Positions 24,077 to 33,031 of a stretch of DNA of 64,000 nt are shown here, one piece after another. Within the stretch, counting starts at the first letter, position 1. Every line of letters starts with the position of its first letter. The stretch spans positions 186,001-250,000 of the forward strand of contig NZ_QQZY01000004.1 of the NCBI RefSeq assembly GCF_003351045.1, in the 5' to 3' direction. The notes beneath the pieces are model-generated. The model saw nothing but the letters and a program-made list of their open reading frames with translations, made no database searches and was not told where the DNA came from. Made by a program: the position numbers and the translations under genes. This DNA comes from Gaiella occulta. GTDB lineage: Bacteria > Actinomycetota > Thermoleophilia > Gaiellales > Gaiellaceae.

Positions 24077-25844
24077 ACGGCGGGATCACGTAGATCCCCG
24101 CGGCCCGCTCGCGCACCTGCTCGACGAGCTCGCGCGCCAGCGCGAGCCCGACGGCGGGCGCGCCGGCGCCCGCGTCGCGGAGCGCGTCGAGCACCCGCTC
24201 CGGCACCGAGATGCCGGGCACCTCGTTGTGCAGGCGCAGCGCCATCGTGTGCGAGCGCAGCGGCCAGACGCCGACGAGCAGCGGTACGGGCGGCTGCCCG
24301 CCGTAACGGTCGAGGAGCGCGTCGAGATGCGCGACGTCGAACAGCGCCTGGGTCATGGCGAACCGCGCGCCCGCGGCGACCTTGCGCTCGAAGCGGTCGA
24401 CCTCGAGCGGGAGATCGTGCGCCGACGGGTTCACCGCCACGCCGACGAAGAACGACGTCGGCTGGTCGATCGTCTTGCCGACGTAATCCTCCCCCTGGTT
24501 GAGGCGGGCGAGCAGCTGTACGAGCCCGATCGAGTCGACCTCGTAGACGCCGCGCGAACCGGGGTAGTCGCCGACCTGCGGTGGGTCGCCGGTGACCGCG
24601 AGGATGTTGCGGACACCCTCCGCGTGGGCGCCGAGGAGGATGCCCTCGAGGCCCATCACGGTCGTGTCGCGAGGGGTCACGTGCGGGATCGTCTCCATGC
24701 CGGCCTCGCGCTGGATCGCGATCGACGCCATCAGCGCGTTCATGCGCGCGCGCGCCATCGGGTTGTCGTTCACGTCGACGAAGCCCACGTGGCCCGATGC
24801 GCGCAGCGCCCGCGCGACGTCGATCATGGCGTCGTTCGTGCCGCCCTTCGGCGGGTCGAGCTCGACGCTGACGACCCACTCGCCCAAGCGCAGCGCGCGA
24901 GCGAGCCCGGTCTCCACCGCGTCCGCCGCGGGAGGCGCGGCGAGTGCCGGCTCGCCGGCCTCGAAGACGACGCGCGGCGCCCGCCCCTCGTCCAGTGCGC
25001 CGCGGATCGCCTCGATCTGCGCCGGCGTCGTGCCGCAGCAGCCACCGATGATGCGCGCCCCGAGCGCCGCGGCCTGCGCGGCGAACTCCGCGAAGTAGTC
25101 GGGGCTCGAGTGCGGGTACACGACCCGGCCGCCGGACAGGCTCGCGAGACCGATGTTGGGCAGCGCCGCGACCGGCACCTGCGCGCCGCGCATCGCGTCG
25201 ATCGCGGCCAGCGTCGCCTGCGGCCCGGCGCCGTGGTTGCTCCCGATCGCCGCCACCCCCAGCCCCGCCAGGCGCCGCGCCGCGTCGGCGGCACCGACGC
25301 CGCCCGACGTCTCGGCCTCCTCGTCGAAGGTCAGGAGCGCCACGATCGGGAGCGCCGACACGCTCTGCACCGCCTGCACGGCGACGACGAGGTCCTCGAG
25401 GTCGAAGAAGGTTTCGACCATGAACAGGTCGACGCCACGGCCCTCGAGGATCCGCGCCTGCTCCGCGTACAGCGCCCCGTGCTCCGACGCGTCGAGCAGC
25501 TCGAGCTCGCCGAGCGGGCCGATCGCTCCGGCGACGAGCACCTCGCGGCCCGACACGTCTCTCGCCTCGCGCGCGAGGCGCACCCCCGCAGAGTTGATCG
25601 CCTCGAAGTCGCCCTCGAGGAAGTGGGAGGCGAGCTTGCGGCGGTTGGCGCCGAACGTGTTCGTCTCGATCAGCTCCGCGCCGGCGCGGATGTAGCTCGC
25701 GTGCACGGCGACGACGCTCTCGGGGGCCCGCAGGTTCGCCTCCTCGGGGCAGCGCAGCCGCTGGACGGCGCCCCCGATGAGCGCGCCCATGCCGCCGTCC
25801 GCCACGATCGGCGGGCCGCTGCGCAGACGCTCGACGAGATCCAT
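24036..25844 (-). CDS. Bifunctional homocysteine S-methyltransferase / methylenetetrahydrofolate reductase
   Basis: 602 residues. Residues 1-~290 are the homocysteine methyltransferase barrel: DGGMGALIGG at the start, ETNTFGANRRKLA and the zinc ligands GGCCGTTP. Residues ~320-600 are the MTHFR barrel: VSVELDPPKGG, NDNPMARAR, LAVTGDPPQVGDYPG and ARFAMTQALFD. The same fusion is known from Bacillus YitJ and many actinobacteria. It makes methyl-THF and transfers methyl groups to homocysteine in methionine synthesis. The start is ATG at 25844. Its leader (25845-26200) is unusually structured. Confidence 0.9.
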   Translation of the reverse strand: MDLVERLRSGPPIVADGGMGALIGGAVQRLRCPEEANLRAPESVVAVHASYIRAGAELIETNTFGANRRKLASHFLEGDFEAINSAGVRLAREARDVSGREVLVAGAIGPLGELELLDASEHGALYAEQARILEGRGVDLFMVETFFDLEDLVVAVQAVQSVSALPIVALLTFDEEAETSGGVGAADAARRLAGLGVAAIGSNHGAGPQATLAAIDAMRGAQVPVAALPNIGLASLSGGRVVYPHSSPDYFAEFAAQAAALGARIIGGCCGTTPAQIEAIRGALDEGRAPRVVFEAGEPALAAPPAADAVETGLARALRLGEWVVSVELDPPKGGTNDAMIDVARALRASGHVGFVDVNDNPMARARMNALMASIAIQREAGMETIPHVTPRDTTVMGLEGILLGAHAEGVRNILAVTGDPPQVGDYPGSRGVYEVDSIGLVQLLARLNQGEDYVGKTIDQPTSFFVGVAVNPSAHDLPLEVDRFERKVAAGARFAMTQALFDVAHLDALLDRYGGQPPVPLLVGVWPLRSHTMALRLHNEVPGISVPERVLDALRDAGAGAPAVGLALARELVEQVRERAAGIYVIPPFKRPEAALELFSG

Positions 25845-25949
25845 CGCGTCGAGTCAAGCACAGCGGTCAACTCCGGGTGGGTGATAGGTGAACCGGCCGC
25901 GCATGCGGATACTGGGGTCATCTCATCGAGCGCGACGATGCGGCGGACG

Positions 25950-26099
25950 CGCAGGTGAGCGATACGGCCCCGCGGTGGGGTCTGCGAGGGGAGAGGGTCG
26001 GCGGCGGCCCTCTCTCCGTATGCGGCGCTCAAGCTCCGCCCGCCGCTGCCGATACAGGAGACACGCTTCTGGTCGGGGACTGACGGCAATCATCCTGCG
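25950..26099. ncRNA. Candidate structured RNA or leader element
   Basis: CGCAGG (25950-25955) can pair with CCTGCG (26094-26099) and closes a branched structure. GAGCG-ATACGG (25957-25967) pairs fully with CCGTAT-(GCGG bulge)-CGCTC (26016-26030). Inside are CCCC/GGGG (25968-25980) and GGAGAGGG/CCCTCTCT (25990-26015). Strand is undetermined: it lies in the 5' leader of the metF-like gene on minus, and on plus it would end in the hairpin at 26115-26141. It does not match any riboswitch consensus I know. Confidence 0.4.
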
Positions 26100-26114
26100 G
26101 CTGAGGCTGGCGAG

Positions 26115-26141
26115 AAGGGCGGCGAGCGATTCGCCGCCCTT
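26115..26141. terminator. Perfect 11-bp hairpin
   Basis: AAGGGCGGCGA-GCGAT-TCGCCGCCCTT. It is a very stable stem with A/T ends, but no T-run of more than two follows on either strand. It lies between divergent genes and could end a small RNA read rightward from ~25940. Confidence 0.45.
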
Positions 26142-26200
26142 CCCCGTTTCCAGGGCGCCCCCCTTGTTGCGCGGGCGTGCCGCGCCGTACGATCAGCGCC

Positions 26201-26728
26201 GTGGGCCACACCCCCGACGACGATGGGCGCGAGGTCTTCGCCGCGATCTTCGAGGACGGGCTCGACGGCGGCGACATCCGCCTGCGCCACGGCCGCGAGG
26301 ACGACGTGCCGGCGCTCGTCGCGCTCGTCGACGACGAGATGCGCCGGCAGCTGCTGCTCCCCGAGGTCGTCGACGCGGCGCTGACCCGCAGGATGCTCCT
26401 GCACGGCGGCGTGCTCCTCGTCGTCGACGCCGCCAGCGACGAGCCGCTCGGAGGCGTGCGCCTGTTCCTCCACGGCGACGCCGTCGAGATCGGGTACTGG
26501 CTCGGACCGGCAGCGCGCGGACGTGGCATCGCGACACGCGCCCTCGAGCTCGTCTCCGACACGGTCGTCGCCGACCTGCGGCCCGCCCGGCTCGAGGTGC
26601 GCACGACCGTCGGGAACGCGCCGAGCGAACGCGTCGCCGAACGTGCCGGCTACCGCCGCGTCGGCCCGGAGCCGCCGCTCGAGTACCCGGGCGGGCGCAT
26701 CGTGCACACGACGCTGTACGTGCGCTGA
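26201..26728 (+). CDS. GNAT-family N-acetyltransferase (RimJ/RimL-like)
   Basis: 175 residues from GTG 26201 (183 from GTG 26177). Family landmarks are IRLRHGREDDVPALVALVDD, EIGYWLGPAARGRGIATRALEL (acetyl-CoA loop) and VGNAPSERVAERAGYRRVG. A TTGTTG - 18 bp - TACGAT promoter has its -10 ending at 26193, 7 nt before GTG 26201. I prefer that start and a leaderless transcript. The substrate is unknown; the family acetylates protein N-termini or small amines. Confidence 0.8.
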   Translation: MGHTPDDDGREVFAAIFEDGLDGGDIRLRHGREDDVPALVALVDDEMRRQLLLPEVVDAALTRRMLLHGGVLLVVDAASDEPLGGVRLFLHGDAVEIGYWLGPAARGRGIATRALELVSDTVVADLRPARLEVRTTVGNAPSERVAERAGYRRVGPEPPLEYPGGRIVHTTLYVR

Positions 26729-26735
26729 ACGCGGT

Positions 26736-27512
26736 TCAGTCCGCGTGGACGACGCGGCCTTCCATGCCGCCCGCCACCGTGACGACCTGGCCGCTCACGT
26801 GCCCGGACAGCACGTCGGAGGCGAGCACGACGACCTGCGCCGCCACGTCCTCCGGCTGCGCGACCTTGCGCAGCGCCATCGTGCGCGAGATGCGGCGCAC
26901 CGCCTCGTCGTCGACGAGGCCGCGTGTCATCGGCGACTCCGTCCAGCCGGGGGCGACCGCGTTCACGCGCGCGAGCGGCGCGACGCGTGTCACCTCGTTC
27001 TTCAGCGACAGCAGCAGACCACCCTGCAGGGCCGACTTCGCCGCCGCGTAGTCGGCGTGGCCCGCCTCGCCGAAGCGCCCGGCGGTGGAGCCGACGAGGA
27101 CGAGCGACCCGCGGCCGTTGCGGGCGACCTCGCGCAGGAACCCGCGGGCGGTGAGGAAGGTGGCAGTGAGATTCTGGCACAGCGTCTCCTGCCAGCGGGC
27201 GAGCGGCAGCTGCCACACGGGCACGTCCTCGGCGGGCCAGACGCCGGCGACTGCGGCGCAGACGTCCACCGTGCCGAGCACCTCCCGGGCGGTGGCGAAC
27301 AGGCGGTCGACGTCCTCCTCGACCGTGAGGTCGGCCTGCGCGATCGCGGCGCCGCCGATCTCGTCGGCGACAGCCTGCGCCCGCTCCTCGCCGCGGTGGT
27401 AGTGGACGAGCACGTTCGCGCCCTCGGCGCCGAACAGCCGCGCGCACGCGGCGCCGATGCCCCCCGACGCGCCGGTGACGACCACGCCCTTGCCCGCGAG
27501 CCCCGTGTCCAC
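26736..27512 (-). CDS. SDR-family oxidoreductase (FabG-like)
   Basis: 258 residues. NAD(P) loop TGASGGIGAACARLF, NLTATFL, catalytic Ser in LVGSTAGRFGEAG and YAAAKSA (Tyr and Lys four apart), then PGWTESPMT. All classical SDR residues are present. The gene converges on the GNAT with 7 bp between stops. It is followed upstream by the pgl gene on the same strand with 75 bp between. The substrate is unknown. Confidence 0.85.
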   Translation of the reverse strand: MDTGLAGKGVVVTGASGGIGAACARLFGAEGANVLVHYHRGEERAQAVADEIGGAAIAQADLTVEEDVDRLFATAREVLGTVDVCAAVAGVWPAEDVPVWQLPLARWQETLCQNLTATFLTARGFLREVARNGRGSLVLVGSTAGRFGEAGHADYAAAKSALQGGLLLSLKNEVTRVAPLARVNAVAPGWTESPMTRGLVDDEAVRRISRTMALRKVAQPEDVAAQVVVLASDVLSGHVSGQVVTVAGGMEGRVVHAD

Positions 27513-27587
27513 GGATGCGTACGCTACCCGCCCGTCACGCGCCGGGTCGACGAACAGCGCCGATGCGTGAGAGCCCGTACGACGAGG

Positions 27588-28283
27588 TCAGGCGATCGGC
27601 AGCAGGGCGGCGGCGGCCTCGTCGAGGATCGCCGTGGTCGTGCCGCGCGCGGAGCGCACGAGGCTCGCGGGTGTCGCCGGCGACGGCGGCTCGGCGAACG
27701 CGCGCCGCGCGGCGTCGGCCTTGTCGGTGCCGGTTGCGAGGAAGACGACGCGTCCGGCGCTCGCGAGGGCGGGGATCGTCATCGTCACGCGCTCGACGGG
27801 CGGCGGAAGGCCGGGAGCCGCGGCCACCGCGAGGCGGTCGCGCTCTGTCAGCGACGGCGCGTTCGGGAACAGCGATGCCGTGTGCCCGTCCGCGCCGAGC
27901 CCGAGCAGTGCGAGGTCGAGCCGGACGCCGCGCAGCGCCCGGTCGTAGGCCGCGGCCGCCGCGGCCGGGGAGAGCTCCGTGGGCACCGCGTGCACGGTCG
28001 GAGGGACGGCCAGCCGGTCGAGCAGGGCGCGGCGGACGAGCAGCTCGTTCGAACGGGGATCGCCCCGGGCCACGCAGCGCTCGTCGCCGAACCAGGCCTG
28101 CGCGCTGCCCCAGTCCGGGCATGCGGCGGCGGCCAGCTCGTAGGCGCGCCGGGGCGTGGTGCCTCCCGCGAGCACGATCGACCCGCCGGCGCGCGCGCTG
28201 CGAGCGAGGACGTCGGCCGCGGCGGCCGCGGCCTCCTCGGGCCCCGGGACGACGACGAGCTCGACGTCGGCGCTCGCGTGCAC
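27588..28283 (-). CDS. pgl: 6-phosphogluconolactonase
   Basis: 231 residues, GTG start. Motifs are VLAGGTTPRRAYELA, FGDERCV, SNELLVRRALLD and LLGLGADGHTASLFPNAP, the signature of the pentose phosphate lactonase. It hydrolyses 6-phosphogluconolactone to 6-phosphogluconate. G6PD is not in view. It is divergent from the GH15 gene, whose start lies 192 bp away. Confidence 0.9.
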   Translation of the reverse strand: MHASADVELVVVPGPEEAAAAAADVLARSARAGGSIVLAGGTTPRRAYELAAAACPDWGSAQAWFGDERCVARGDPRSNELLVRRALLDRLAVPPTVHAVPTELSPAAAAAAYDRALRGVRLDLALLGLGADGHTASLFPNAPSLTERDRLAVAAAPGLPPPVERVTMTIPALASAGRVVFLATGTDKADAARRAFAEPPSPATPASLVRSARGTTTAILDEAAAALLPIA

Positions 28284-28475
28284 GCCGGTCAGCCGCCGCG
28301 GCGTCGGGTTTCGCCGCAGGCACCCCTCCTCGGACAGCTCCGAGCCGCGTCGTGCGCACGGCGTGCGCTCCGGGTCGCGTCGGCGTCGTCCACGCGACGG
28401 ACGCTACCGCCCGCGGCCGCCGCTGCCAACCCGCCCGCCGCGGCGGCGTCCGACTCCAGCGGTAAAGGAATCAGC

Positions 28476-30290
28476 ATGAGCGCACCGTCGTACCCACCGA
28501 TCGCCGACTACGCGCTCCTCGCCGACTGCCACGCTTCGGCGCTCGTCTCCCGCGACGGCTCCGTCGACTGGTGCGCCTTCCAACGCTTCGACGCGCGCCC
28601 CGTCTTCTCGCGCCTGCTCGACTGGGGCCGCGGCGGCTACTTCCGCATCGCCCCGCACGGCACGTACGCCGCCTCGCGCCGCTACCTGCCCGGGACGAAC
28701 GTGCTGGAGACGCGCTTCGAGACCGCGGGCGGGGTGCTCACCGTCACGGACGTGCTGCCGGTGACGGAGCGCCCGGGACATCCCGACCATCAGCTCATCC
28801 GCGTCGTGCGCTGCCTGTCCGGCTCGGTGCACGTCGCCGTCGAGTTCGAGCCGCGCTTCGACTACGGGCTCACACGGCCCCGCCTCGAGATCCGCGAGGA
28901 CGGGCTCGCGTTCGTGTACGGCGGCGCCGACGCCCTCGTGCTCCAGTGCGAGCTGGCGCTCGAGCACACCGACCTCTCGTCGTGTTGCGCCGGCACGCTG
29001 CTCGAGGAGGGCGAGCAGGCGTTCGTCGTGCTCACCTACTCGCTTCCGCACGAGGTGCGCGTCGAGCGGCTCGACCTCGCCGGCGCCTGTGCCCGCGTCG
29101 ACGCCACGGTCGCGTTCTGGGAGCGCTGGTCGGAGCGGATCGAGTACGACGGCCCCTACCGGGAGGAGGTGCTGCGCAGCGCGCTCGTGCTGAAGGCGCT
29201 CACGAACGCGCCCACCGGCGCGATCGCCGCCGCCCCGACGACGTCGCTGCCGGAGGAGATCGGGGGGGAGCGCAACTGGGACTACCGCTACTCGTGGCTG
29301 CGCGACTCGGCGCTCGCGCTCGACGCGCTCTTCGCCCTCGGCTACGACGAGGAGGCGCACGCCTACATGGCGTGGCTGAGGCGCACGACGGCGGGACGCG
29401 CGGAAGACCTGCAGATCATGTACGGGCTCGGCGGCGAGCGCTTCCTGCCCGAGGTCGAGCTCACGCAGCTCGAGGGCTACCGCGGCTCGAAGCCCGTGCG
29501 CATCGGCAACGCCGCGGCCGGCCAGTTCCAGCTCGACGTGTACGGCGAGCTCCTCGACACCGCCTGCCGCTACGCGGAGCGCGGCGGCGCCGTCGACGAC
29601 GTGTTCTGGCAGTTCCTCACCGAGGTGGGCGGCGAGGTGAGCGCGCGCTGGCGCCTGCCCGACCAGGGCATCTGGGAGATACGCGGCGAGCCGCGCCACT
29701 TCACCTACTCGAAGGTGATGGCCTGGGTCGCGTTCGACCGGCTCGTGCGGATCGCCGAGATCGGCGGTCGCGACGGCCCGCTCGACACGTGGCGCGCCGA
29801 GCGGGACGCGATCCGCGCGCTCGTCGAGGCGGAGGGCGTCGACGAGGCCACGGGCGCGTTCACGCAATCCTTCGGCTCGCCGGCGCTCGACGCGTCCAAC
29901 CTGATGATCCCGATCGTCGGCTTCGTGCCCTGGGACGACCCGCGCGCACGCGCCACGTTCGAGCGCATCTCCTCCGAGCTCTCCCGCGACGGCTTCGTCT
30001 ACCGCTACGTCACCGACGGCGTCGACGGGCTCTCGGGCGGCGAGGCGACATTCGCGATCTGCTCCTTCTGGCTCGTCGAGTGCCTGGCGCGCGCGGGCGA
30101 GGTGGAGCGCGCGCGCGAGCTGTTCGAGCGGCTGCTCGGATTCGCCAACGACGTCGGCCTGCTGGCCGAGGAGATCGACCCGGCAAGCGGGGCGCTGCTC
30201 GGCAACTTCCCGCAGGCGTTCTCGCATCTCGGCCTCATCCAGGCGGCGATCGCGCTGGCGCAGACGTCCGCCGGCGCAGGCCGGCGGTAG
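28476..30290 (+). CDS. Glycoside hydrolase family 15 protein (glucoamylase/trehalase-like)
   Basis: 604 residues. The N-terminal ~210 residues are the beta-sandwich (IADYALLADCHASALVSRDGSVDW...). The (alpha/alpha)6 barrel follows with LPEEIGGERNWDYRYSWLRDSAL (carrying a catalytic Glu region), WQFLTEVGG, QGIWEIRGEPRHFTYSKVMAW and GNFPQAFSHLGLI. ATG 28476 is preceded by AAAGGA 6 nt upstream. This branch includes mycobacterial trehalase and many uncharacterised enzymes. No signal peptide is seen, so it acts in the cytoplasm. Trehalose is a good but unproven substrate. Confidence 0.88.
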   Translation: MSAPSYPPIADYALLADCHASALVSRDGSVDWCAFQRFDARPVFSRLLDWGRGGYFRIAPHGTYAASRRYLPGTNVLETRFETAGGVLTVTDVLPVTERPGHPDHQLIRVVRCLSGSVHVAVEFEPRFDYGLTRPRLEIREDGLAFVYGGADALVLQCELALEHTDLSSCCAGTLLEEGEQAFVVLTYSLPHEVRVERLDLAGACARVDATVAFWERWSERIEYDGPYREEVLRSALVLKALTNAPTGAIAAAPTTSLPEEIGGERNWDYRYSWLRDSALALDALFALGYDEEAHAYMAWLRRTTAGRAEDLQIMYGLGGERFLPEVELTQLEGYRGSKPVRIGNAAAGQFQLDVYGELLDTACRYAERGGAVDDVFWQFLTEVGGEVSARWRLPDQGIWEIRGEPRHFTYSKVMAWVAFDRLVRIAEIGGRDGPLDTWRAERDAIRALVEAEGVDEATGAFTQSFGSPALDASNLMIPIVGFVPWDDPRARATFERISSELSRDGFVYRYVTDGVDGLSGGEATFAICSFWLVECLARAGEVERARELFERLLGFANDVGLLAEEIDPASGALLGNFPQAFSHLGLIQAAIALAQTSAGAGRR

Positions 30291-30299
30291 GCTGCGGCC

Positions 30300-30698
30300 G
30301 TGGACGCCGTCGAGATCGTGCGCCGCTCCTACGAGGCGTTCGCCCGCGGCGACATGGACGCGGTCGTCGCCGACATGCACGACAACATCGAGTGGCAGCA
30401 GGCGCAGGGCCTCCCGCACGGCGGCACCTACCACGGGCTCGCCGAGGTGCGCCGGAACGTGTTCGACCCGCTCGACAGGGACTGGTGGTCGGAATTCTCG
30501 GCGCTGCCGGACGAGTTCCTCGACGCCGGGGCCGAGGTCGTCGTGCTCGGGCGCTACCGGGGGACGGCGAGGCAGACGGGCAAGCGCCTCGACGTGCCGT
30601 TCGTGCACGTGTGGTCGCTGCGCGCGGGCAAGGCCTGGCGCTTCCGCCAGTTCCTCGACACCCGCGGCTGGGTCGAGGCGCTCGCGCCGAACCGCTGA
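30300..30698 (+). CDS. SnoaL-like (NTF2-fold) protein
   Basis: 132 residues, GTG start. EIVRRSYEAFARGDMDAVVADMHDNIEW is the typical opening. GAEVVVLGRYRGTARQTGKRLDVPFVHVW and WRFRQFLDT give the closing strands. A TAGGCT box at 30288-30293, made from the stop codon of the GH15 gene, ends 6 nt before the start. The function of this small family is not evident. Confidence 0.75.
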   Translation: MDAVEIVRRSYEAFARGDMDAVVADMHDNIEWQQAQGLPHGGTYHGLAEVRRNVFDPLDRDWWSEFSALPDEFLDAGAEVVVLGRYRGTARQTGKRLDVPFVHVWSLRAGKAWRFRQFLDTRGWVEALAPNR

Positions 30699-30851
30699 CA
30701 GGGCCGGCGGCCGGTTGACATGTCACGGGCCCCGGTGTGACACTCAACCGACGCGCCCGCCCGCTGCGGAGCAGGAGACGGGGGCGCGAGCAACAAGATC
30801 GGCGATCTCGACGTCTAAACCCAGGTGTACCCCACCAAGGAGGGCAACGGT

Positions 30852-32030
30852 ATGAGAAAACGGGGAGGAGTGGTGTTGGCGCTCGCGCTCGGCGCGGCCG
30901 CCGCACTCGCATCCACCGCAGGGGCCGGCTCGGCGCAGGTCGCCCGGTCACAGGCCCTGAGCTGCAACGGCACGCTCAAGATCGCGCTCATGGCGCCGCT
31001 CACGGGTGACGCCGGCTTCCTCGGCAACGAGCAGCTGAGCTGGACCAAGTACGCGGTCAAGACGCTCGCGCCGAAGTTCGGTCTCAAGATCAAGCTGCTC
31101 GCCGGCGACACGCAGCTCGACCCGCAGATCGCGGCGTCCCTGGCCCAGAAGTACGTGGCCGACAAGGGCGTCGTCGCCGTCATCGGCCCCTCCACGTCGG
31201 GCGCCGTCGCCGCGACGAGCCAGACGCTGTTCCAGGCCGGGCTCGCCCACATCTCGCCGTCTGCGACGCGTACGTCGCTGACGAAGGGCACGTCGAGGCA
31301 GGCGACGCCGGGCTTCTTCCGCGTCATCGCCGACGACGGCATCCAGGGCCCGGGCGACGCCCGCTTCATGATCGAGAAGCTGAAGGTGAAGAAGGTCGTC
31401 CTCATCGACGCGCAGGAGCCGTACTCGGTCGGTCTCGCCGACGCGACGCAGGCGTACCTGAAGTCGAAGGGCGTGACGACGATCCGGGAGTCCGTCTCGA
31501 TCAACCAGTCGGACTTCTCCTCCATCGTGACGAAGGTCCCCAACGACACGGACATCGTCTTCGCACCGTTCCAGCAGCCGCCGAAGGCGCAGACGCTCGC
31601 GCAGCAGCTGCTCGAGCAGGGCAAGAAGGCCAAGGTGTTCGGCGGTGACGGTACGGCGGACGCGGACAAGTTCAACGTCCCCGGCTCGTACGTCTCGAAC
31701 TTCGCGGCTCCGATCAGCAACTTCGCCTACAACAAGGCGATCATCGACGGCTGGAAGAAGGACAACCCGGGGCAGAGCCTCGGCGTGTTCGGCCCGCCCG
31801 CCTACGGTGCCGTGCAGGTCGCGCTGAACGCGATCAGGCTCGCGTGCAACCAGGGCAAGGGGCAGCTCAAGGATCGCCGTGACGTGATCCGCAACGTCAA
31901 GCGCATCCGGGTGAAGAACTGGATCCTCGGTGGCGACTTCCGGTTCTCGACGAAGACGAACGACCCGCTCAACGGGGCGTTCTACATCTTCCAGGTGCAG
32001 CCCGACAAGACGTACAAGCTCGTCGGGTAG
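30852..32030 (+). CDS. Branched-chain-amino-acid-type ABC transporter substrate-binding protein (LivK-like)
   Basis: 392 residues. The signal peptide is MRKRGGVVLALALGAAAALAST, residues 1-~25, with cleavage likely near AGAGSAQ. The mature protein starts with LKIALMAPLTGDAGFLGNEQL, followed by VAVIGPSTSGAVAATSQTL and FFRVIADDGIQG, all periplasmic-binding-protein type 1 landmarks. AAGGAGGG at 30838-30845 is the ribosome-binding site for ATG 30852. An in-frame ATG upstream lacks this. It binds the substrate outside the membrane; the ligand may be an amino acid or aromatic acid. A strong terminator follows. Confidence 0.87.
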   Translation: MRKRGGVVLALALGAAAALASTAGAGSAQVARSQALSCNGTLKIALMAPLTGDAGFLGNEQLSWTKYAVKTLAPKFGLKIKLLAGDTQLDPQIAASLAQKYVADKGVVAVIGPSTSGAVAATSQTLFQAGLAHISPSATRTSLTKGTSRQATPGFFRVIADDGIQGPGDARFMIEKLKVKKVVLIDAQEPYSVGLADATQAYLKSKGVTTIRESVSINQSDFSSIVTKVPNDTDIVFAPFQQPPKAQTLAQQLLEQGKKAKVFGGDGTADADKFNVPGSYVSNFAAPISNFAYNKAIIDGWKKDNPGQSLGVFGPPAYGAVQVALNAIRLACNQGKGQLKDRRDVIRNVKRIRVKNWILGGDFRFSTKTNDPLNGAFYIFQVQPDKTYKLVG

Positions 32031-32046
32031 GGAACGAAACGACCAG

Positions 32047-32086
32047 GCGAGCGGCCCGGCAGATCCGCCGGGCCGCTCGCTGTTTT
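32047..32086 (+). terminator. Intrinsic terminator after the binding-protein gene
   Basis: Perfect 14-bp stem GCGAGCGGCCCGGC (32047-32060) and GCCGGGCCGCTCGC (32067-32080) with loop AGATCC, followed by TGTTTT. It lies between the binding-protein gene and livH-like gene. It would reduce read-through, so that the binding protein is made in excess. Confidence 0.8.
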
Positions 32087-32107
32087 CAGGCATAGACTCG
32101 CGCTCTC

Positions 32108-33031
32108 GTGGACAACTTCATCCAGTTCACCGTCAACGCGCTGACGCTCGGCAGCGTCTACGCGCTCATCGCGCTCGGATACTCGCTCGTCTACGGGATC
32201 CTGAAGCTGCTCAACTTCGCGCACGGCGACGTCTTCATGGTCGGCGCGTTCATCGGCTTCGGCGTGCTGCAGGCGCTCGGCGGCGCCGCCGACCCGGTCA
32301 TCTCGATCTGGTTCGTGCTCGTGCTCGTCATGCTCTCCGCGATGGCAGGCTGCGCCATCCTCGGCGTCGCGATCGAGCGCTTCGCCTACCGGCCGCTGCG
32401 CAACGCGCCGCGCATCGCGCCGCTGATCAGCGCGCTCGGCGTGTCGTTCTTCCTCACGTACTCGATGCAGCTCATGTTCGGCAGCCAGCAGCGCGACTAC
32501 AACGCGTTCGCGATGGCCAACGGCGCGCTTTTCTTCAAGGGCTTCGACATCGGCAGCGTGCGCGTGCCGCTGCTGCGCATCGTCATCGTCGTGTCCGCGT
32601 TCGTGCTCATGATCCTGCTCTGGCTCCTCGTCACGAAGACGCGGATCGGGAAGGCGATGCGCGCGACCTCGTACGACCGCGAGGCGGCGGCGATGATGGG
32701 CATCGACATCGACCGCGTGATCGTGTTCGCGTTCGTGCTCGGCTCCGCCCTCGCGGGCGCGGCCGGCGTGATGTTCGCGCTGCGCGCGCCGGCTTCGGTC
32801 ACGATCGGCTTCGTCGCGGGCCTGAAGGGGTTCACCGCCGCGGTGATCGGCGGTATCGGCTCCATCCCGGGCGCCATGGCCGGCGGCCTCATCCTCGGCT
32901 TCGCCGAGTCGTTCACGCAGGGCTACATCTCGACGCGCTGGTCGGACCTGTTCGTGTTCCTGATCCTGATCGCGTTCATGCTCCTGCGCCCGCAGGGGCT
33001 CTTCGGCAAGGCGGACATCAAGAAGGTATGA
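32108..33031 (+). CDS. LivH-type ABC transporter permease
   Basis: 307 residues, GTG start. A hydrophobic protein with about eight membrane segments. Motifs LGSVYALIALGYSLVYGILKLLNFAHGD (start), AYRPLRNAPRIAPLISALG and GLKGFTAAVIGGIGSIPGAM are the LivH signature. TAGACT at 32093-32098 may be its own -10, 9 nt before GTG, just after the terminator. It pairs with the LivM-like gene overlapping at its 3' end. Confidence 0.9.
   Translation: MDNFIQFTVNALTLGSVYALIALGYSLVYGILKLLNFAHGDVFMVGAFIGFGVLQALGGAADPVISIWFVLVLVMLSAMAGCAILGVAIERFAYRPLRNAPRIAPLISALGVSFFLTYSMQLMFGSQQRDYNAFAMANGALFFKGFDIGSVRVPLLRIVIVVSAFVLMILLWLLVTKTRIGKAMRATSYDREAAAMMGIDIDRVIVFAFVLGSALAGAAGVMFALRAPASVTIGFVAGLKGFTAAVIGGIGSIPGAMAGGLILGFAESFTQGYISTRWSDLFVFLILIAFMLLRPQGLFGKADIKKV

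Noticed and set aside
25845-26200. Cobalamin, SAM or TPP riboswitch before the metF-like gene
   Set aside because: I looked for their conserved cores on both strands and found none; only a general structured element is supported.
28404-30608. Very long open frames opposite the GH15 gene
   Set aside because: They lie over a gene with clear GH15 motifs; high GC keeps the other frames open. The same holds for long frames opposite lon, the coiled-coil gene and the metF-like gene.
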